Source: Brugia malayi
Taxonomy: Eukaryota; Nematoda; Chromadorea; Rhabditida; Onchocercidae
Assembly: GCF_000002995.4 (NCBI RefSeq)
Contig: NW_025062479.1
Location: 13,711,721-13,775,720 of the forward strand
Reading direction: 5' to 3'
Length of the DNA: 64,000 bases
This document shows, piece after piece, positions 37,911 through 52,861 of the stretch. Below the pieces are notes generated by a model that saw only the letters and a program-made list of their open reading frames with translations, had not been told where the DNA came from and did not search any database. How positions within the stretch are numbered: the stretch's first letter is position 1; each line of letters begins with the position of its first letter. The translations under genes and the position numbers were made by a program.

Positions 37911-40403
37911 TTGTAAAAAAAAAAATACTTTTTCCATTATTATCTGGAAGAACCCATTACATTGTCTTCCTAGTTTGTTATTTTTTGTCTTTTCTACTAT
38001 GGATCTGTTATTATTCTACTTAATACAAGCAATTGAAAATTATTTTCTAATTGCCGATTTGTCGATATATAATAGGAATATAAGGATTCCACCTTTTCAT
38101 CATTTCATTCAGATATTAGCGGCAAAAGATGATAAATCTTCCATATAACAATTGTATCTATGTTATTGCTAGTTATCCTTGTCTTTGTAATGTCGAAACC
38201 CAGTTTAGATTATTGTAAATTATCATAAATATATTACTAACTGATTCTCAATCTCGGAAATATGAAATTTTGAATTTTGAGTTTCCCTGTAACACTTTTT
38301 TTTTTTTTTTTTTTTGTATTTCATAAGTCCTTGGTTTTGTATATAATGCATGTGAAATACGTACAATATATATATATAATTGAAGGAAAAGTGTTTTACC
38401 CTTTGCATTATTATTGCATCATAAACCATTCCATTAGTCAATAAATTTATAATACTGTTATGCTTATTACCTCGTAATAATTATTGGGGAGCTTTGGAAT
38501 ATATGTAATAAATTTCTGTGTGAATAAAAGAACATGTGGAAAAAAAAAGAAAGGGAAAAGGTAGATGAAAAAAGAGAAAAAACTCGTCGTTTGCCTTGAA
38601 ACATGATAAATTATAGAAATGACATATTGCTATCATTCCTTTAGCTCTGTCAAATAATGCATGTAAAAAACACTAATATTGATAATTATGATAAGCTATG
38701 TTTCCAAATAGAAGAGAATTTGTTTCATTATTTCGATTATGTAACATATAACATTTTGCCATATACACTGACGAGGGTGATTTCCGGTAAAAAGTAAACT
38801 TGCACTATGCTGACACTTTTAATTTTAAACTAATTATTAAATTTCAGTGCAGGAGACAGCTCTAAATAATGTTTTGCTTGCCGTGTTATCATTTAACATT
38901 CTAACTACTTCAACTTTTCGAAATCTTGCGTTAATTCTTCATTTCTTAAAAAAAGAAAAGAAAAATTCAACATCCGTATATTGATCATTAATTAAGATTT
39001 GAAGAAAAAAAATTTTTTTTTGCAAATAATATCTACTATATACTATTTACATTTGCATTATATACTATGAAATAGTCAAAATACATTTTATCTTGCAAAA
39101 TGCTAACTTTTAATAAAATTTAATTAAATATTTGCTAATATGCGTGTATTAGCTGCAATCAGCTAATTTCTTTTTTTTTTTTAAATTACTAAAATTAATT
39201 TTAGCATTATATTTTTATAGTCGTATATTTGAAAATAGTTTGATAATAGAAATTTTAACATATTTCTCGAGTAAGTCTCAGATTACAATGCATTGCTTAT
39301 TGCATATTGCGTTCGTTGCCTGGGTGACCATTTTTGGTTGAAGTATAGAAAGATTTACATTTATTAGCATGCTTTAATAATATTTGATAAATTCAACATT
39401 TTAACAGCATTTTTATTGACTAAATTCAATTGTAGAAAAATTATTAGTACAATAGTTTAAGTTATTTTATGAAAGTTTTCTTTTTTTCCAACGTAATAAA
39501 AAAGCACATATGCTATTTTGTTAAAAAGTTTTACATTTTAATTGATAGAAATGATAGTTTCAATTCTTTTTAGCACTTCTTGATTTTTGTCTTTTTTCCT
39601 CTAACAATTGTCTCATTCTTTTTTCTGTCTTATTCATTTTTTTTAACTTGATTTATTTAAAATTCTATTTAGAATATTACTCGAACCATGCCAATTACTC
39701 ATTTAGCATTAAACAAAAATCAAAAAAGAATGAGAATAATAAAAAAAGAAAGCTAATTTATTTTTTTAATTTAGAAATATTTTTGAAAATGTTTCTTTAA
39801 AAAAAAAAAAAAGAAGCGTTATATCAAATGAATGAAAAAAAAAGTTGAACGGTTTTAAAATATTTAAATATTTCAAAAAAATATCAAAAATATATCAGCA
39901 ATTATATATATATATATACATATATATGTATGTAGGAAAAAAATATATCAATTTTTTAAGCTTAGTTTACGATCTTTTTTTCTGATTCCTTAGACTTATA
40001 TTTCACTTTTAAATAATTGCATTTGTGCTCTATGCCTAACCCGTAAATTTCTTTTCTATAATTCAATTGAATTTTTTTTTCCGGATATCATTTTTCAATT
40101 ATAATATTTAGCAAATATCAACGCTTTAGTATATCTTATTTCTTCTGTTACTATTATTGCTATTCTTTTTTATTTAAAAAGTAAAAGATTAATCAATTAT
40201 ATTAGCTTTATTTTTTTTATCTTTTATAAATAAGCTAAAAAATATTCTTTGATCTAAAATAAAATTTGAATTTCACAAATAGTTATAGCAATTTCACATA
40301 AAAAAATTTTTTGGGAATTTGTCCTTTCTTTTTTTTCTTTCAGTTCAAGTAATGCGCTTGGAACAGCATTGAGAGTAGAAAATGCACAATTTATTCATAA
40401 ATA
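37911..40403. other. Intergenic, no gene seen
   Basis: About 2.5 kb of AT-rich DNA with homopolymer runs. The right end has a strong acceptor TTTTTTCTTTCAG ending at 40343, 60 bases before the next ATG, which fits trans-splicing of the coiled-coil gene. Confidence 0.6.
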
Positions 40404-42603
40404 ATGAATCAGCGACAACGGAAACAATTTGGTTCAGCTGGAAATCTTGCTATAAAAGGTGAAAATTTTTGATTTGTAAAAATAAAAATAAAAAAAAAAG
40501 ACTGACTCATTTTTATTTATTGCTTTTTTTTTGCGATTTATCATTTTTTTTTTGTTTTTTTGTTTCTGTTTCCGCTTCATTTATAAATCTAAATGTTTAT
40601 TCACATTTACCAATATTTATTCATTCATATTTAAAAGTAGTATCCTTTAAATATATATATGTATATACTTACATTGTACTTTTTGTTAAACTTAATGTTA
40701 TATTATGACTATTTAATATTTGTTCAATTATTTAAAAGTAATGTCCTTTTAAATGTATATTTATATATATTCAGCTTTTTTTTTTTGAGTGAAATATGTA
40801 TTAAAAAATATTATTTTAAATGCAATAGATAATCATTAATCCCTTTAAATGTAAGTTAATATATATTGAGTTTGTTTTTCTCATTTTATTTGAATATTTA
40901 TATCTAATTTGATAATATTTTAATAAATTTAAAGTTTTAGACATTGGTTTTTGATAAAGTAAACAGTTTTTTACCTATTATTACATTCCCAGTTATATTA
41001 CTGCGAAATTTTTGATTATAATAAGATTTAATTTCAAAAAAAGAAAGAATGAAATCTGTTAAAATTTTAGGTACAGGTTATATGGGTTTCAATAAAACAT
41101 CATGCCATAGGCTGCAGCAAAATGTTCAGTCATCTGCAACAATGATGTCACAAAGGTCAGCAGCACATCGAACAATGTCAACCTCAACAACAACCACAAA
41201 GACAACACTTCGAAAAAGTGGTAGCATTGGAAATATGCGTAATATTGTCACTTCATCAGTACCATCAATTAAAACTACCACTTCAAAAGAGTTAGTTTTA
41301 AAACTATTTATTTGTAATAAAATTTTTTGTTAGCACCATAGAATGAATTTTTTTATTAATATTAAAATTGTAATGTATTGTTGAAAAATGCAGGACAAGA
41401 ACATGTCCATGTCGACAAAATGATCTTGAACAATCAGCAATTCATCTACAAGAGCAATATGCAAGACAATTGCAACAACAAATTTATCTTTTGGAACTTG
41501 AAAATAATTATTTGTAAGTTTTGAATTTTAATTTGTAAATTTGAACTGAACGAATTATTATGGTTATAAATATACAATTTTAACTTAATTCATAAAATTT
41601 GTAATGATTAATTATTTTAATGCAATCCTAATTATTTCATCTGTAACTGCTTGAAAGTTTTATTATTACTGATATTATTTATTATTGTTAATATTATTAT
41701 TATTGCCATTATTATTGTTATTGTTATTATTATTGTAAAATGAATTCGACGACAGAAGAATGTTTGTTACTTGGAAAAAAAGCATTAGGAATTCCGGTAA
41801 TTCCAAAATAATTTTTTATATATTTAATATTTTTGCAGGAAGCATAGTACCGAAAAAGGATCTCGAAAAAACAATGAAAATGATGATTCATATCACAGTG
41901 ATACTTCACCATCTTTGAGTGTGACTACAAATTTAGCTATATCACGAGAGCATGATTCATCTGGAATTGATAATCCAGATGATGAGAATGATAAGGAGAA
42001 ATCATGGAGAATACGGAAAAGAGTTTCGTATGCGGAACCTGAAGTTACGGAAACATCCATTCCTTCAAATAGTTATGATATGAAATCATCTTCCTATACA
42101 ACCGATCAAGCTGAATTACTGCATAAATTAGAAGAATTATATCAGGTTATTTCATTTATTGTGCACTAATATTTGTAATTTGAAAAAAAAAAAAAAAAAA
42201 TGAAACAAAAATTAATTTTTTATTTGATCCTTATTTACTAACAACTAATATATTAATCAATTGTAAATGTTATTTTCAGTATTTGATTTTATTATCATTT
42301 ACAGATATCGTTAATAGTTGACAATTGAACTCGATGACAGTTTTTTTAGAGAGAACGAAAACTTGAAGAATGCTTGAAGCAAAAAACAACTGAAACTGAA
42401 AGGATTGCTTATGAAAATACTCAATTATCAGATTACATCGAAGAATTAAAAGCGAAATTGCAAAGAAATGAAGGTGGGCAAATAATAATTGCTTTTTACA
42501 TTCATCTATCAAAATCTGCAAGTCGATTATCGGTAGACTTTACAATTAAAAAAATTGATTGTCGGTAAACTTTATAATTTAAAACGAATAAGAAAAAGAA
42601 GAG

Positions 42604-42635
<32 letters not shown>

Positions 42636-45600
42636 ATTGCATTTAATTCAGTCCTGATAATACACAATGATAAGCTGTAATGAAAATTCAATTTTTGTAT
42701 TTCAAGAATTCTTATATTTACTTCTTGAACAATAAATTTATATATTCATTGCAATTATTTATTTTAAAAATTTAACATCTGCTTTAATAAATGATTCTTT
42801 TTAAGAAAAGCTTAGTGACTCTTTCATTTAAATTTTATTTGTTTGATTAAAAAATTTTTTATCAAACATATTTTAATGATTTTAAGTTGAAATTAAAAGC
42901 CATTTATAAAATTAGCATATGTATTTAAGAAAATTTTGCAAGAGATAAATGTGCACTAATGGAAGAAGTTGTGGAGCTACAAAGAAGACTTGATTATCTA
43001 ACGCCTGCATTAGCTGATAAGGTTTTTATTAATGTTTCATATCTTTTCATCAGTACCATTTTATCATTTCGACAAATATTGTTATTACTTTGTAAAAAGA
43101 TCTATATAATAGCAGGAATCACTTGTGGCGAAAATGGAGATTGAAAAAGATGAATTAACTGACAAGTTACGACATGCAACCAATCAATTGCAGGTAAATG
43201 TTTAAAAAATATTTTCTGTAATTTTTTTTTCTTTTTCAGAAAAATTATCAGTTAAATTATTATTTAGTGCTTGGTAAATTTCTATTTATCATGTGCATAG
43301 TCAAAAAAGTTTTAGCTTTTATTTCATTCTTTCAGGAATATATCCGTGGGGTGTTTTTTTGAATTAAATTAAAAAAACTGAAAAATTTTGAAATATTCAT
43401 TTAAAAAAATGCCGATTTTCTTAAAATTAATTGAATTTGGATAAAAATTGTCATTTGTGTTAAAAGCTAATGAATTAATGAATTGTAATTGATGATTAAT
43501 ACATGGGAATAGATTTATTTATTATATTTATGAAAATTTGTAAATTTAGTTAGAAATATTTTCAATATTAATTATTCTTAATGCTTCTCTTTTTTTTAGA
43601 TGACAATTGATGAAAGAAATCGAGATGAGAGAGTATTGTTTGATGTCGAAGAAGAGAAGAAAAATGAGATTGATCGATTATTGAAGACAATTCGACATTT
43701 AGAAAATACATTAAAAGAAATGGAAAATAAAGAAGCATCATTAATTGTGTGTATTATTTGTTAACTTTTTAATATTTAACAATAATGACAAACTGGCTTA
43801 CTTCAACTTTATTTAACTTATAGTATATTGAATGTTTAGCATTTATTTTTAATTTTATTGGCTGTAGTAAAATTGAGAGTTTAGCATTTATTTTGAATTA
43901 AATTTGTATTTTATCATTGGTTATTAGTGCATTACTTTGTAAATTGAGAATTTGATATTTGTTTTAAATTTGCATTTTATAGTGTTATTTTAATATAATA
44001 CATTTTGAGTGAATGAAATACAAAAAAGATTCACTTTTATTTAGTATTGATAGATAAACCAAAATGGCATATTGATAAGGAAATAATTTGATGAGGATTA
44101 AATTACTGAAAAATTATTAAGTTTATTCATAATTTTGAAGATTGCATAATAAATGATAAGATGGAAAGAAAATTTTTTCCTTTTCTTCTTTTTTTCAGGA
44201 TAATATCACTTCAATGAAACGATCACTACGTGAAGAACAATTAACAGCTAAAAAAGATAAAGCTGTTGCCGAAAAGGTTAATCATTAAATTTGCTGTATG
44301 TTCGTTGTTCATTATCAGATACATGATAAAATTTTGCAAATTGTTTGCAAGTAACATTTTTAGCTAGTGGTAATTTTTAAAAATTATAGGCTTTGGAAGA
44401 AAACAGTGTATTGATAAAAGAGAATTCACATTTATCAGCAGAGATAACACGATTAGAAATGAGGATAAAAGCACTTAATCAGCAAATTGATCATACGCAA
44501 GAGAAACAGATGAAATTAGCAGAAAATGCTTCAGTTAGTTTATTTTCTAAAATCTTATAATTTAAGGAAAAAAAAAAAAAAAAAAAAAAAACAAAACATC
44601 TGAATACGAAAATTTTACAAATATTTCATGCAGAAACATCGTTTTTCCTTTTTTGTAAAAAAAATTCGTATTTTACTAAATTAAGAGTAAAAATGATTGC
44701 AGCTAAAAGAAACAGAAAAATCATTGAAAGCGGAATTATTGAAAATGGAAGGAAGATTACAAACGGAACAAGAACGCAATCGAAGGACTATCGCAGAGGT
44801 ATACTTTTAATATTAGATATGAATTCTCTATAATTCCAATTAATTTCTATGAAAATATTAGTAATTGGTATTCAAATGCTCAAATATTTATAGATTTAAT
44901 ATAAGGATTGTAAAAATTTGAAGTCATCAATGTCTAGTTTTTTTATAAATTTAATGTGAGAATTGTAAAATTATTTGAAACAATTATGTTATATTATGAG
45001 AGAATTATATTACTTTCATTTATTCTAGTTGGAGCAATATCGAAAAGCTGAAGAGAGTGCACGAGAATCTCGTGGACGAATGCAAAAAGAATTAGATGCT
45101 TTAAAAGTATTATCTGAATCATTATCCAATGAAAATAAATCACTAAGACATGAGAAATTCATTCTTACTGAACGTTGTGATGAGTTACTTAAAAAGGTAA
45201 TTTATTTTTCATTTCTTTTATAAGTTTTATGACTTTTTAAAAACTATCATTTGGTTATAAAAATTGAAATCTACCATTGATTTATCATTTAAAAATTTGC
45301 TTGATAAAAATCCAAGACTATCTAACTATCCTACATGATAATCAAATTTTAATTAAGAAAAATTCTTTTTAAGGGAAGTTCATTAACAGATAATGTCACA
45401 AATCTTACAACCGATGTTGAAAGTTTAAAAGAAATAAATCTCGGTTTACATCAAAAGGTAAAATTTTGCTATCCCGAAAGTTTTAATTGAGAATTTCGTA
45501 AATTAAAGACGAAACTAAATTATTTAAGATGAATGAAGTGAAAGAAATATCGTCGCAGAAAAATGAGATAGATTATTTACAAGAGCATAATCGTGATCTA

Positions 45601-46457
45601 TTGAAAAAAGTACGGTTTGATAATTTGTAACATTTTTTCCATAAAGGTGAATATGAATGGAATTCACTTCAAATAATTTTTTCTAATTTAATTCCATGTT
45701 AAAAGAAAAATTTATTTTCATTTATTCAAATTTGAATTGAATAATTGCAGGTGAAAAATCAGGAAAATGAATTACAGAAATATAGAGAACGTTATGAAAC
45801 TATTGAAAAGAGGTATAGAGAGACATCTGATGAGCTTCAAAAACAAACTGCTATGAGACAAGAAAAGTAAATAAAATTTCTGATTTCATCAACCGTTTCA
45901 TCCATTCAATTCAGATTGTGTCATTTTAATGGCAGCCAAAATCCTACATTCTTTTATAACCTATTTTATACGAAAAACCATTGATTTAGGAGAAAATTTG
46001 AACATTCCCTTAAACTTTGAATATTTGATTAATTCCAGATCAGAAGAATATGATAAATTAGCGAAACGTGTATTAGAACTTTCTGATTCTGTTAAAGATA
46101 AAAAACCAACACCTCCTGGCATTACAATGCGACAATCTAAATTACCAACACCCTGGCCTGACAAATCCTGTCAACATCAGGTAATTCTTGACATTTAAAA
46201 TTACATAATTAAATACAACCACTTGTTTTTTTTCTTTTGCTTTTCATGTTTTGCATTAAAATTTCGAAGCAATTTGTTTCCTGTTATAATATCGCCGTAA
46301 TTGTTTTATTTTTTTCTAATATTCTGCCAATGTTAGTATAAATATATTCTTTCGCTACAGAAACATAATATTTTAGTCATCTCCAATCTCTGAACAATCA
46401 GCAACTGTTCAACAGACCAGTAAACAAATTCAAATCAATGAAAGGAGAACTTCCTAA
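40404..46457 (+). CDS. Long coiled-coil protein, not recognised
   Basis: Seventeen exons: 40404..40458, 41071..41290, 41394..41513, 41839..42145, 42350..42473, 42945..43021, 43116..43193, 43600..43746, 44199..44276, 44390..44533, 44703..44798, 45029..45196, 45374..45457, 45529..45609, 45751..45866, 46039..46180, 46377..46457. All join in phase to 705 residues. The first ~200 residues are Ser/Thr-rich and basic then acidic (TMSTSTTTTKTTLRKSGS; GIDNPDDENDKEKSW). From about residue 210 to 650 nearly every exon is heptad-type, charged coiled coil (for example ELLHKLEELYQ, CALMEEVVELQRRLDYL, EEYDKLAKRVLELSDS). A Pro-rich tail (KDKKPTPPGITMRQSKLPTPW) and a polar end follow. Many exons are multiples of three in phase 0, typical of coiled-coil genes. 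A cytoskeletal or centrosomal scaffold is likely from composition alone; no named family could be fixed. Confidence 0.85.
42604..42634. repeat. Poly(A) tract in an intron
   Basis: Uninterrupted run of 31 A in the intron after exon 42350..42473. Similar long runs occur at 47763-47790 (A), 49415-49449 (T), 51216-51245 (A) and 54841-54866 (A), each in an intron. Confidence 0.9.
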
Positions 46458-46785
46458 GTCATTTAATCAAATCTGGATTTTTATTAAATCGGCAGCAATA
46501 CTGCTACAACTGCCATTAAATATGCATATCTCTGAAATTTGTTTATCTTGTACTGTTCACATCATATCTTAGAGTTGTTACTACACATTTTTTATAAGAC
46601 TAAATTCTGAATAAAAAAGAAATTTTCATATATGTACAGAAAGCATGAAGATATTCGAGTGAACTACGATTTCAAAGTTAACATTTCTTTTTATTTTTCA
46701 AGAAAAACATCAAACGTGAAAATAAACAAGGCAGGTGGTACACGTTGAAGAGTATACACACAACAATGCATATCAAATTTTGATT
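46458..46785. terminator. Convergent 3' ends of the coiled-coil gene and NUP107
   Basis: The two genes meet tail to tail with 328 bases between stop codons. AATAAA-like signals are present for the plus strand at about 46609-46614 (GAATAAAAAA). No gene lies in the gap. Confidence 0.45.
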
Positions 46786-47759
46786 TCATAAGCTCTTGTA
46801 AGCATTAACTGAAAGCTGTTTTATGAGTATTCTTAATTGCTCCTTTGATATGATCTGAAAAGGAGATATTATACTTAAAGAAATAAGTGAACATAGAAAG
46901 TATAATTTTTTTCAGAAATGAAGGTTTTTAAAAATTCATTGGAGCTTATAATTACTGCAAAACGAATTAGAAATAAAACTGTCGAAGCATATTTCACAAA
47001 AGCACGCATTATCAATGCAATAATAAAATTTGTAAAAAAAAAAAAAGATTTACATCTGCTAATTTATACTCCTCATCAGCCAGCAATTCGACCAGCTGTG
47101 CCGATCGATTTATATCACTTTTTTCAAATATAGTAACTAGCATAATGATAACTGCAGTTATATAACGAGACTTTATTTCCGTAAGTTTTTTGACTTCTTC
47201 CTGAATCATAATAAATTAATACATTACGTTGGAATATTCCCAACAGCACACATATTACTTTTCAACATGTTATAAAACTTGCTGTAAATATTTTTTATAG
47301 ATAAGACTGAATATCTATTATATTACCTCATTTAATCTTTCACTCTTCACTTTCTTAAATGTCATCCAACCATTTGGAAAACGTAGCACAAGATCGAGTG
47401 CTCCTACAGCTTCCTAAAAAAAAAAAAATTCTAAATGGTCTGTTTTGTAATTACTGACATATACGCTTATGAAAAAGCAAAAAGCAGTTCCACAAATTAC
47501 TCACAGCATTATATAAAGTGAGATCAAAAAGCTAACAGTAGTGCTGTGTTTAGAGGCATTTTCATATCTTTGCATTTTTTCATTTGCTCGTTGAAGTATC
47601 ACTTCAAATGTTATCTTCTGTTGCATATCCATTAATGTTCCAACGTCATCTGTCGAATTCTCCATAATTGAGGGTACTGAACGCTGCGATTGCTTGAACC
47701 ATTCATTGAATTTCATCAAAGCATTCTAGAATAGCATAATTGTATTTAGGTATCAGAAA

Positions 47760-47792
<33 letters not shown>

Positions 47793-49413
47793 ATTTAATC
47801 CATCTAAGGCTAGATTAATCTACTAATTTAGACTTATCTATACTATCTGTCTAATTTAATCTTATTTTATCTATTTAATTCAATCTATCCAATCTTATCT
47901 ATCTAATATACATGCAGAGAGAGAGAGAGAGAAAGGCAGAAAAACTACATGCTGATCAAAAGGGTTTTGTTTTCAAGGTGATTCCTTTTCAAATCACAAG
48001 AATCTCATAATGAATGACAATTGAAACTGACCAAGTAGCATTTATACGCTTTGTATTCAGTGATTGCTCTTAAAAGTTTCGGCTCAACTGTATCACTAGT
48101 CTCAATAACAGGACGAAATGAGTCCACTATTTTGTCAACCCATTTTTTTGATCGTTGCAAAAGTTTCTTTGCTTTGTCCAATTTGTCAACATCTGAAAAA
48201 TCCTTTTCTTTTCGAATTTTCAGAAAGTTTGGTTCGTTATTTATAACAACATTACTTTCTCAAAAATGATTCTCCGGTAATGCTTAATTTGTTGCTAGTC
48301 GTAAAAAGATTTACTTACATCCCGAAAAAAAAATATGAAATAAATATAACAAAACTTACAAAAAAATTCGCGCATTATTTTGTTCATGCCCAACATAGCA
48401 TCATAATATGTCTCATTACCTGGATATATTAACCAATTCCACGCATTAATTAATATATCATCTGTCTTAGATTCCTATGAAAATTCAGAGATAAAAAGAA
48501 ATAAGCTTGAGCGAAACCACTTTTCATCATGAACTATAACATGAAAAAGAATGGTTTTCGTTGAAAATTTATGTAAATAGCTAATAATCAAGCAATAAAA
48601 TGCAAAAAAAGAAAAACTAGAAAAGAAAAAAATTAAAACTGATCACCTCTTCAATTACTGGATAACGAGTAATTATACAATTAAAGATCTTTTTGCATAA
48701 ACGAACACTATCCATTTTTGCAGCACTGGCAGCAGCAAGGACATCTTTTCGCACATTTTCCTCTTCTAATTCTGAAAAACACTTATTCTTAATGAATAAT
48801 GATAATGACCAAAGTAGTAAATAATATACCGAATAAGTTAATTACACCAATAAAGTACAACATAATTCTTTTATTAACATAACTCTGTATCGAACAGAAA
48901 TAAATAGCACTGTTAGAATGTTAGTAATACCTATGATAAATGTGAATAAAGAATGTTAATAAAAGCTTACGACACATAAATTCAACAACCATCTCTTCAG
49001 CCATTTCTAACGGTAATTTGTTAGCATAATATGGAACAATCGAGTATAACTTCAATGAAATCAATAAACGAACGTAGCTACGCATGATTGAGTTAGCGCT
49101 TTCTTCCTAAAATCGAGACAAAATTTTTAATGTTTTTCAGCATATGCAATTGTTCTGCAGTTATTACAATTAGATTCAACTCAAATATATACGACTAATA
49201 ATAAAAATATATTTAGAATTCATAAAATTGGACTAAGTTTATGGAAATTTAACTTCTAAAAGAACTAAGAAAAGAGAAAAAAGATGAAGCAAAATGATAG
49301 TATGATTACTTCACAGATACCGCCTCAAAAGAAAACAAATCAAAAGATTTATGACATCAGCCAAAGAGTTCTGATTTAACGAAATGGTCAATTATTATTT
49401 ACTTTTTCCCTCT

Positions 49414-49452
<39 letters not shown>

Positions 49453-51215
49453 TTTTGTGGCAAAATCTTTTATGGGCCATACATATTTCTGACCAGTTTT
49501 TAAGCGTTTCAAAGTTTCTTGAATACGTTTAAAAAGTTGTGAAACATCTCTCGTCACGGTAATAGTACAATAAAATATATATTACTAAAAAATATATCTC
49601 AAAGGATTCTAACTAATCTCACCTGTACCGGTTGACCAGTGAATCGAAGAAGTAAAACAAGATGAGCCATAAAACGTATAATATGTGGAAATTTTTCTAA
49701 ATCATCCTCATACTGTTCCAGCCACATATCCATACATGCAATCAGTGATAAAGAATCATCATTCACCATGTGTCGATATATAGTGTAATACGGAGATCGT
49801 TCAGCCTAAAAAATGAGAAGAGTTTAAGATTTCAAATTTAAAGTAAAACATACTAATAAGTAAAACGTACTAATAAGCAATAATTTAAATTCAATTTGCA
49901 ATAATATAAGTTGAAAAATGATTTTTAAATTAAAGTTTATTGTTTCCAATAATAAAAAGGATAGTCACTTTGAATTTAAATAATATTAAGTATCTTGGAA
50001 GACATTTTTAGAACCTTGTTTGACAAAGACAAACCGTAGCAATTTCATCGAAAATAGAATTAATTCGAAGATCGTCTTTTTCAACTTCACGACCAATACC
50101 AGCATCAAAATCTCCATTATGAACATTGGTGATTGCGGCATCTAAACGTGATTCAACAGCAGCATTAAGATAACACCAAAGGCGATCTTCGGTACGAGAT
50201 GACAAAGAGAGGGCTGGTTCGAGACGTCCAACTATCACTGACCAGAGACAGGCTTCTACCTGTGACAGTGATGTGCCCTAAAAAAATGACAGAAAAAAAG
50301 TGTCGAACTGCTGAGTCCCAATTTACAAAATTTTTTCAGTCTAATATTTAAAAAATTGTTGAAACAGACTTTAGAAACGATTTTATCAACAGTCCGCTTA
50401 AGCAACGAACGAGATCGAGCCAGATAATAAGAACTTTCATCTACAGAAAATGGTGTTAAAGCAGCACTGCGCGATATTTTCCTCAGTTGTAGCAGAGGAA
50501 CTAAAGAATAGAGACCAGCTTTTTCTAACAATGATAATGCCTGCAATGATGAAACCAATGAGGAAAAAACGACTGAACGAACTGAATCATAAATCAATTT
50601 GTGGAAAGATCGAGATTTAAACATTTCATTACTTCATCAATTCGACCACATCGCACCAGTGTATAAATCATGCTGAATACTCTGCTTTCTAATTCTTCAT
50701 CTTTATTGTGTAAACGTCCATGAAGCGCGCCGTCTAAATCCTATAATTTAAGACAATCATAACAGTTGATTATCAATTGATTTTTTGAATTCACTTTTAC
50801 TTAAAAATAAGCAAATCTTACAAAATGGAATATAATGGGTGTCACTTCCATGAAGATAGCAATGATTACTATCTGTATCACAGGAAAATAAAAACAGCCT
50901 TACATATTCTGAAAAGTAAACCATAGTTCAAAAGCGAAATAATATCAAACGCCTAATTACACCGTTCATCAGAAAACAATACTCTTCTAGAGTACAAAAA
51001 TAAATAAAATGATTACCAAGTCACAAAAGTTTTCACCACGAATTCGAGCATGCAATGTTTCCGCTCTGTAATTGGTGATTTTTAATTACAACGATACAGA
51101 GATAATAATGTACATGGATGCATATGTAGAAAAAAATGTATTTTAGAATTTTAGAATATTTTTATAATTAAAACCATACAAACGGGATACATTAGAGTCA
51201 AACGAGAATAAAATG

Positions 51216-51249
<34 letters not shown>

Positions 51250-52861
51250 TGTTGCAAGAGTTTTGCTGATTTTAATTACACGTTGTTCCATCCAAATAAT
51301 CCACCAAGGTTTGTCATACTACTTTGAATTTTTTTCTTTACTTATGCATATGTCTCCTAAATCAGTATTGGGTAAACAATCTATCATACTGCCTGCAGTA
51401 AAGGCTAACAATTCATTGCATAATAAAATTACAATAAATAAATAAAAACTTACCGTAGTGTACAGTTCCTTTCGAGATATGCATATTCGTCCAATAATTC
51501 AGCATTTGCTTCAGGTTCATTATAAGCATTTTCTTCACACCATTCCAAAAGTACCTAAGAAAATTTGCCAATAATTAATATCACAGAAATTACAAATAAC
51601 TTAGGTAATTGTCTTTCTCGAAATGTGATTACTTTTGAAAACAAAGATTTTTTCCTTGAAATAACCCTTCAAAAAATTACCAGTAGCCTCCTAAATTCCA
51701 CATCAGTGATTAATAGATCAACAAGAATAGATTGCTTCTCCAAATTCTGAACAGAAATTGTAAAGGCCCAATTAGATTGTAAAATAATTTGCAGAAAAAT
51801 TAAACAAACTTCGAATTGCAGGATTTAATAAAAATGCTATCAAATTAAAGAAATCTGCTTTGAAACACAACTGGATAATTGCCTATTGATCATTTCAGAT
51901 CTTTTATTCATGGCTGCATAAATAAACTCATCGTAGCAAGATTTAAAATTTATAGTATACGTTAGAAATAAATTTCTGATTCGACCTTGAAATCATTTAA
52001 CATTCGAATCATCTTGGCAAGATTTAACAACAAAAGATAAGCATGCTGTTCATTTAAAAGTTGCTGTAAAACGGATGTTAAAGCTGTCGTTTTTTCCGGT
52101 CTCATTGATACTTTTTGAAAAGCAGCTATTCCATCACTGCATATCTGAAACCATACTAAATATGTGCTAGCTTTAGAAAAACCAAGAACATCAAAATCAA
52201 TTAAATCAACTTTCCACATTCATTTAAAACAAAATAAAAATAAATTTATATACCTCATAAAATAAAGCAACTAAATCGAAAGACTCGTTAATAGTTTCTG
52301 AATGTACGCATTTCGCTTGGAAATCTTCAAACAATGCTTGGGTAACTGTAAATGAAACCCATTAAAATGTGCCAAATGAAATTTAACAAGTATTAATCAT
52401 CAAAGCAAATGTTTTATTATACCTGAAAATCCCAATCAGTTCATTTGTTTTTTCTTTCAATTACTTAATAAGGAGATTTTGTGCATAATTAAGACGTTTT
52501 GAAAAAAAAAATACTACTATGAAACTAACAGTTTTGTTAATCTTATAAAGAGAAATAAACTGCTAGCTAATTCTTTAAACTACTAATTAAGCTAAAATGC
52601 TAATTCTCCAATATATATCTTATTCAATTTACAAATTTTTCCTAAAGAAAAGGAAATGCAATTATTGTGCTCTTCAATTATTAACACTTATCGCTAAAAA
52701 CCATATAACAAATTTAATTATTGAAAACCTTTAATCAGAAAGAAGTCGTCATGCAGAAAGCAATACTGTGTTGTATTTAGCGTATTATCAATTTCTTGTT
52801 TAGAACGAAAACTTTCCACGGTATTTACGGGTATGTTTCCATCAAATTTTGAATTATTCAT
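46786..52861 (-). CDS. NUP107: Nucleoporin Nup107
   Basis: Eighteen minus-strand exons: 52861..52729, 52345..52254, 52144..51986, 51746..51681, 51554..51454, 51065..51017, 50740..50633, 50540..50370, 50277..50035, 49805..49623, 49106..48971, 48771..48647, 48474..48360, 48192..48032, 47725..47537, 47413..47327, 47200..47054, 46854..46786. All joins keep phase; 777 residues (human 925, with a longer N-terminal tail). Landmarks: RAETLHARIRGENF, ALSLLEKAGLYSLVPLLQLRK, WSVIVGRLEPALSL with EDRLWCYLNAAVESRL, SYVRLLISLKLYSIVPYYANKLP, NAWNWLIYPGN with GMNKIMREFF, KFNEWFKQS, RFPNGWMTF, and the C-terminal SKEQLRILIKQL. The protein is all-helical (ACE1/alpha-solenoid) and is a core subunit of the Y-complex of the nuclear pore, pairing with Nup133 through its C terminus. 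The ATG sits directly behind TTTTCAG, so a further 5' exon cannot be fully excluded. Confidence 0.95.

Noticed and set aside
41740..41796. Possible alternative first exon of the coiled-coil gene (ATG then NSTTEECLLLGKKALGIP, then GTAATT).
   Set aside because: It would end in phase 0 only 42 bases before the exon at 41839, which needs phase 2; joining gives an immediate stop, and the intron would be too short.
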